From assembly GCA_023393165.1 (NCBI GenBank), contig JAEWMJ010000044.1, forward strand, positions 1 to 64,000: a stretch of 64,000 nucleotides of DNA. Reading direction: 5' to 3'. This document shows positions 61,378 to 64,000 of the stretch, in pieces; position 1 is the stretch's first letter, and each line of letters begins with the position of its first letter. Below the pieces are notes generated by a model. That model made no database searches. It was given only the letters and a program-made list of their open reading frames with translations, and was not told where the DNA came from. The translations under genes were made by a program, and so were the position numbers. Source of the DNA: Bacillota bacterium (GTDB lineage Bacteria; Bacillota; Clostridia; Christensenellales; Christensenellaceae).

Positions 61378-61427
61378 ATTAAAAATAACAAAGGATTTTG
61401 GTGACTGGGTGTATAATATATATTCTT

Positions 61428-62417
61428 ATGATACGAATAGATCTTGAAAACCTGGAAAATCAAATATTGTCGGAATACGCGCAGAAAAGCGCGCAAACAA
61501 AGGGGCGCGTCACGCCGGTCGAAAAATGCGAACTGCGGACTGAATACCAGCGGGACAGGGACAGGATACTGCACTGCAAGTCATTCAGGAGGCTGAAGCA
61601 CAAGACGCAGGTATTTTTAGCGCCTGAAGGCGACCATTACCGGACGCGGCTTACGCATACTCTCGAAGTATCGCAGATCGCGCGGACAATTTCCCGTGCG
61701 CTGCGGCTGAACGAAGACCTGACCGAGGCGATTTCGCTGGGCCACGATCTGGGGCATACCCCGTTCGGGCATGCCGGCGAACGCGCGTTGCGCGATTGCG
61801 CGGGCGAATTTGAACACAACTGCCAGAGCCTGCGGGTGGTGGACATTCTGGAAAACGGGCGCGGCCTCAATCTGACCTGGGAAGTGCGGGACGGTATACT
61901 GAACCACAAAAAAGGCATGTTCCCCTGCACGCTTGAGGGAAAAGCCGTCAATCTGTCCGACAGAATCGCGTATATGAACCACGATATTGACGACGCCCTG
62001 CGCGCCGGTATAATGAAACTTTCGGATATTCCCAAAAAACTTGTGCATGCTCTGGGTGAAACGCATGGGGAACGTATTAACGCAATGGTTCTTGATGTAG
62101 TGGAAAACAGCATGGACAAAGGCGAAATCATCATGTCCGGGGAGATGGAAGAATATACAAACGAGCTCAGGGATTTTTTGTTTTCGTTTCTGTATTTATC
62201 CGGCAAAGCCCAGGCGGATGAAAAGAAGGTAACAACGGTCATTCAAATGCTTTGGGGCCACTATATTGAAAATCCGGGCGAATTGCCTGAAGAATACAGG
62301 CAATCCATCGGTTTGTGGGGCGAGAAGCAGGTAGTGATCGACTATATTGCGGGAATGTCCGACGGTTATGCGCTTAAAAAATTCGGCGAGCTCTTTGTTC
62401 CAAAAAGCTGGCTTTAA
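61428..62417 (+). CDS. dgt: Deoxyguanosinetriphosphate triphosphohydrolase-like HD protein
   Basis: HD-superfamily dNTP triphosphohydrolase that controls dNTP pools. HCKSFRRLKHKTQVFL, then RTRLTHTLEVSQIARTI with the first metal histidine, and GHDLGHTPFGHAGERAL near residue 115 with the HD pair. The 329 residues are normal for the Gram-positive type. The ATG at 61428 has no clear ribosome site; TATAAT stands about 15 bases before it, so the transcript may have a very short leader. The order dgt-dnaG is standard in Firmicutes. Confidence 0.93.
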   Translation: MIRIDLENLENQILSEYAQKSAQTKGRVTPVEKCELRTEYQRDRDRILHCKSFRRLKHKTQVFLAPEGDHYRTRLTHTLEVSQIARTISRALRLNEDLTEAISLGHDLGHTPFGHAGERALRDCAGEFEHNCQSLRVVDILENGRGLNLTWEVRDGILNHKKGMFPCTLEGKAVNLSDRIAYMNHDIDDALRAGIMKLSDIPKKLVHALGETHGERINAMVLDVVENSMDKGEIIMSGEMEEYTNELRDFLFSFLYLSGKAQADEKKVTTVIQMLWGHYIENPGELPEEYRQSIGLWGEKQVVIDYIAGMSDGYALKKFGELFVPKSWL

Positions 62418-62433
62418 GGGATAGTGTGTTTGG

Positions 62434-64000
62434 ATGATTACCGAAGAGTGGAAGAGCGAACTGCTTTCCAAGGTCAACATTGCGGATATTGTCGGAGAGC
62501 ATGTTTCCCTTGTCAATAAAGGCGGACGGCTTTGGGCCTGTTGTCCTTTCCATAACGAAAAAACGCCTTCTTTTACGGTAAACACGGACAAGCAGTTTTA
62601 TCATTGCTTTGGCTGCGGTAAGGGCGGGAATGTGATCAACTTCGTGATGGAAATGGAAAAAATGACTTTTTCGGAAGCATGCCAGTATCTTGCGGAAAAA
62701 GTCAAGTTGCCCATGCCGAAAATGGAGAGCAGGACAAATTACGAAAACTTACGGGCGCAGCGTGAAAAAATTTTGGCAATGAACAAAATTACGGCACGTT
62801 TTTTTTATGACAGCCTGCGCGAAACACAGGGGGAGGAAGCGCTTTCTTATCTTAAGAAACGTGGAATAACCGATGCCGTGATCAAGACGTTTGGAATAGG
62901 ATATGCGCCCGACCGGTGGGACACTGTGATTACTTTGCTGAAAGAAAGCGGGTATACCCAAAAAGAAGTTATTGAAGCCGGCCTTGCCAAGTCTAGCGGG
63001 GGCAAGGTTTTCGATATGTTCCGGAACAGGGTAATAATGCCCATTATCAACAATTTTTCCGAGGTGATCGGCTTTGGCGGCAGGGTGATGGACGGAAGTG
63101 AACCCAAATACCTGAATTCGCCCGAAACTGCGGCATTCAACAAGAGAAAGAACCTTTATAACCTGAATCTGGTGCGCAAACTCAAAAATTTGCAGTATAT
63201 TGTACTGGTTGAAGGTTATATGGACGCTATTGCGCTTTGCATGTACGGCGTTCAGAATGTTGTGGCGACGCTCGGAACAGCTCTGACGGCTGAACAGGCC
63301 CGGCTCATAAAAAGATATACGCGCAGCGTCGTCGTATCGTACGACGGGGATGAAGCCGGACAGAAAGCGACTTACCGCGCTTTGGATATCCTTGCGGCGG
63401 AAGGGCTGGAGGTTCGTGTTATCTCCATTCCGGACGGCATGGACCCAGACGAGTATTTGAAAAAATATAAAAAAGACGGCTTTATCAAGCTTATCTCCGC
63501 CGCAAAACCGGCAATGGATTACAAAATCGGCAGGCTCCGGATGAATTTTGACTTGAAAGACGGCTATCAGATGGAAAAATACGCAAAGGAATGCGCCGGT
63601 TTGATCAAGACGATAGAGAGCCCTATCATGCGTGAAAAGTACGTTAGGATGCTGGCGGAAGAAACCGGATTCAGCGAGAATGCCATTTACGAAGAAATAG
63701 GTGTTAAAAAGAATATAAAAGGGAATGATTGGAATAATAGTAGCGAAAATAAGGTTTCGGGCGGCCATTTGAAATCTGAAGAATATATTCTGCTCCGATT
63801 GTGTGAAAATCCAGCCTGTATGGAGAAGATAGAAGGAATTACAGAGGACGATTTTGAGGATAATACCTACAAAAAGATTTTTTCTGTAATAAACCAAAAA
63901 ATAAAAAAAGGATTTATGCCAACGGACGCCGAAATATTATCGGAGTTGTCGGAAGATGACGAACTTAGCCGGGCGACCGCACTGTTTTCCGGCGAAACAG
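62434..64000 (+). CDS. dnaG: DNA primase, cut by the window edge
   Basis: Makes RNA primers at replication forks. The first 522 residues are visible. The zinc-binding domain starts WKSELLSKVNIADIVGEHV with CCPFHNEKTPSFTV and FYHCFGCGKGGNVINFV. The TOPRIM core has YIVLVEGYMDAIAL near residue 264 and VVSYDGDEAGQKA near residue 308, and DPDEYLK follows. The helicase-binding C-terminal region is starting at the window end. The ATG at 62434 is 17 bases after dgt. rpoD would be expected next. Confidence 0.97.
   Translation, partial: MITEEWKSELLSKVNIADIVGEHVSLVNKGGRLWACCPFHNEKTPSFTVNTDKQFYHCFGCGKGGNVINFVMEMEKMTFSEACQYLAEKVKLPMPKMESRTNYENLRAQREKILAMNKITARFFYDSLRETQGEEALSYLKKRGITDAVIKTFGIGYAPDRWDTVITLLKESGYTQKEVIEAGLAKSSGGKVFDMFRNRVIMPIINNFSEVIGFGGRVMDGSEPKYLNSPETAAFNKRKNLYNLNLVRKLKNLQYIVLVEGYMDAIALCMYGVQNVVATLGTALTAEQARLIKRYTRSVVVSYDGDEAGQKATYRALDILAAEGLEVRVISIPDGMDPDEYLKKYKKDGFIKLISAAKPAMDYKIGRLRMNFDLKDGYQMEKYAKECAGLIKTIESPIMREKYVRMLAEETGFSENAIYEEIGVKKNIKGNDWNNSSENKVSGGHLKSEEYILLRLCENPACMEKIEGITEDDFEDNTYKKIFSVINQKIKKGFMPTDAEILSELSEDDELSRATALFSGET

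Noticed and set aside
59463..61574. 703-residue open frame on the minus strand opposite ppdK
   Set aside because: It is antisense to a clear, highly expressed gene; the long frame is a result of codon bias, with no domain and a His/Phe/Arg-rich composition typical of shadows.
62749..63897. 382-residue minus-strand frame at the right edge
   Set aside because: It is antisense to dnaG, which is clearly encoded on the plus strand with its zinc and TOPRIM motifs.
1..64000. CRISPR array, prophage or integrated element
   Set aside because: No regularly spaced identical repeats, integrase, transposase, cas or phage structural genes were seen; the repeats found are irregularly dispersed.
1..64000. 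tRNA or rRNA genes
   Set aside because: No cloverleaf with a TTCRA loop or conserved rRNA segment was recognised in the gaps; a dedicated RNA-gene scan would be decisive.

Overview
This window is a stretch of bacterial chromosome, most likely from a spore-forming Clostridia (Bacillota). A Christensenellales-like lineage is possible but unproven. The reasons are gene orders typical of that class: hrcA-grpE-dnaK-dnaJ behind a CIRCE operator; yqfC-yqfD-phoH-pgpH-ybeY-dgkA-era-yqzL-recO; ppdK-dgt-dnaG; yajC next to the SCIFF peptide pair scfA/scfB; sporulation proteins YqfC and YqfD; strong Shine-Dalgarno sequences; and frequent TTG and GTG starts. I saw no phage, integrase, transposase, CRISPR array, rRNA or tRNA.

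Layout. 1-10.8 kb is accessory: an AT-rich edge gene, a Crp/Fnr regulator facing a DMT transporter across a palindromic operator, small proteins (one carrying a J-domain-like HPD motif), a DUF815 ATPase, a peroxiredoxin, a GtrA protein fused to a degenerate HAD domain, a BofC-like protein, proA, and an XRE regulator divergent from a 53-residue protein. 10.8-13.4 kb is argGH on the minus strand behind tandem ArgR boxes. 13.7-20.7 kb holds ruvC-ruvA-ruvB, queA, a MecA-type penicillin-binding protein, tgt and yajC. 20.9-23.2 kb holds a TIGR04086 membrane protein and the SCIFF ranthipeptide pair. 23.3-30.6 kb holds putP, then glycogen phosphorylase, a GH13 enzyme and a GtrB-like glycosyltransferase. 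30.6-36.9 kb is mixed: a 5'-truncated DUF4352 gene, an MFS transporter, a GNAT enzyme, a SIMPL lipoprotein and a phosphoglucomutase. 37.0-50.4 kb is a long plus-strand run: lepA, hemW, the heat-shock operon, a TIM-barrel isomerase, prmA-rsmE-mtaB-HIT and rpsU. 50.6-64 kb holds the sporulation, membrane and recombination operon, ppdK, dgt and a dnaG cut by the window edge.

The main non-genic theme is a set of short dispersed repeats. Family A (about 148 bp) and family B (about 112-120 bp, with one 420 bp composite) have inverted ends and resemble MITEs. One family A copy abuts the ruvA stop codon and separates it from ruvB; family B copies lie between scfA and scfB, before ruvC, before prmA and after ppdK. 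Family D is a hairpin with a constant leader whose stem differs between copies by compensating changes, which suggests selection on the folded structure. The other leads are the HAD pseudo-active site in the GtrA fusion, a likely AUA start for pgpH, a DgkA-PAP2 fusion with altered phosphatase motifs, a seven-cysteine SCIFF precursor, and several undescribed small proteins. No wholly new system is evident; the strongest candidates are the covarying hairpin family and the small genes.
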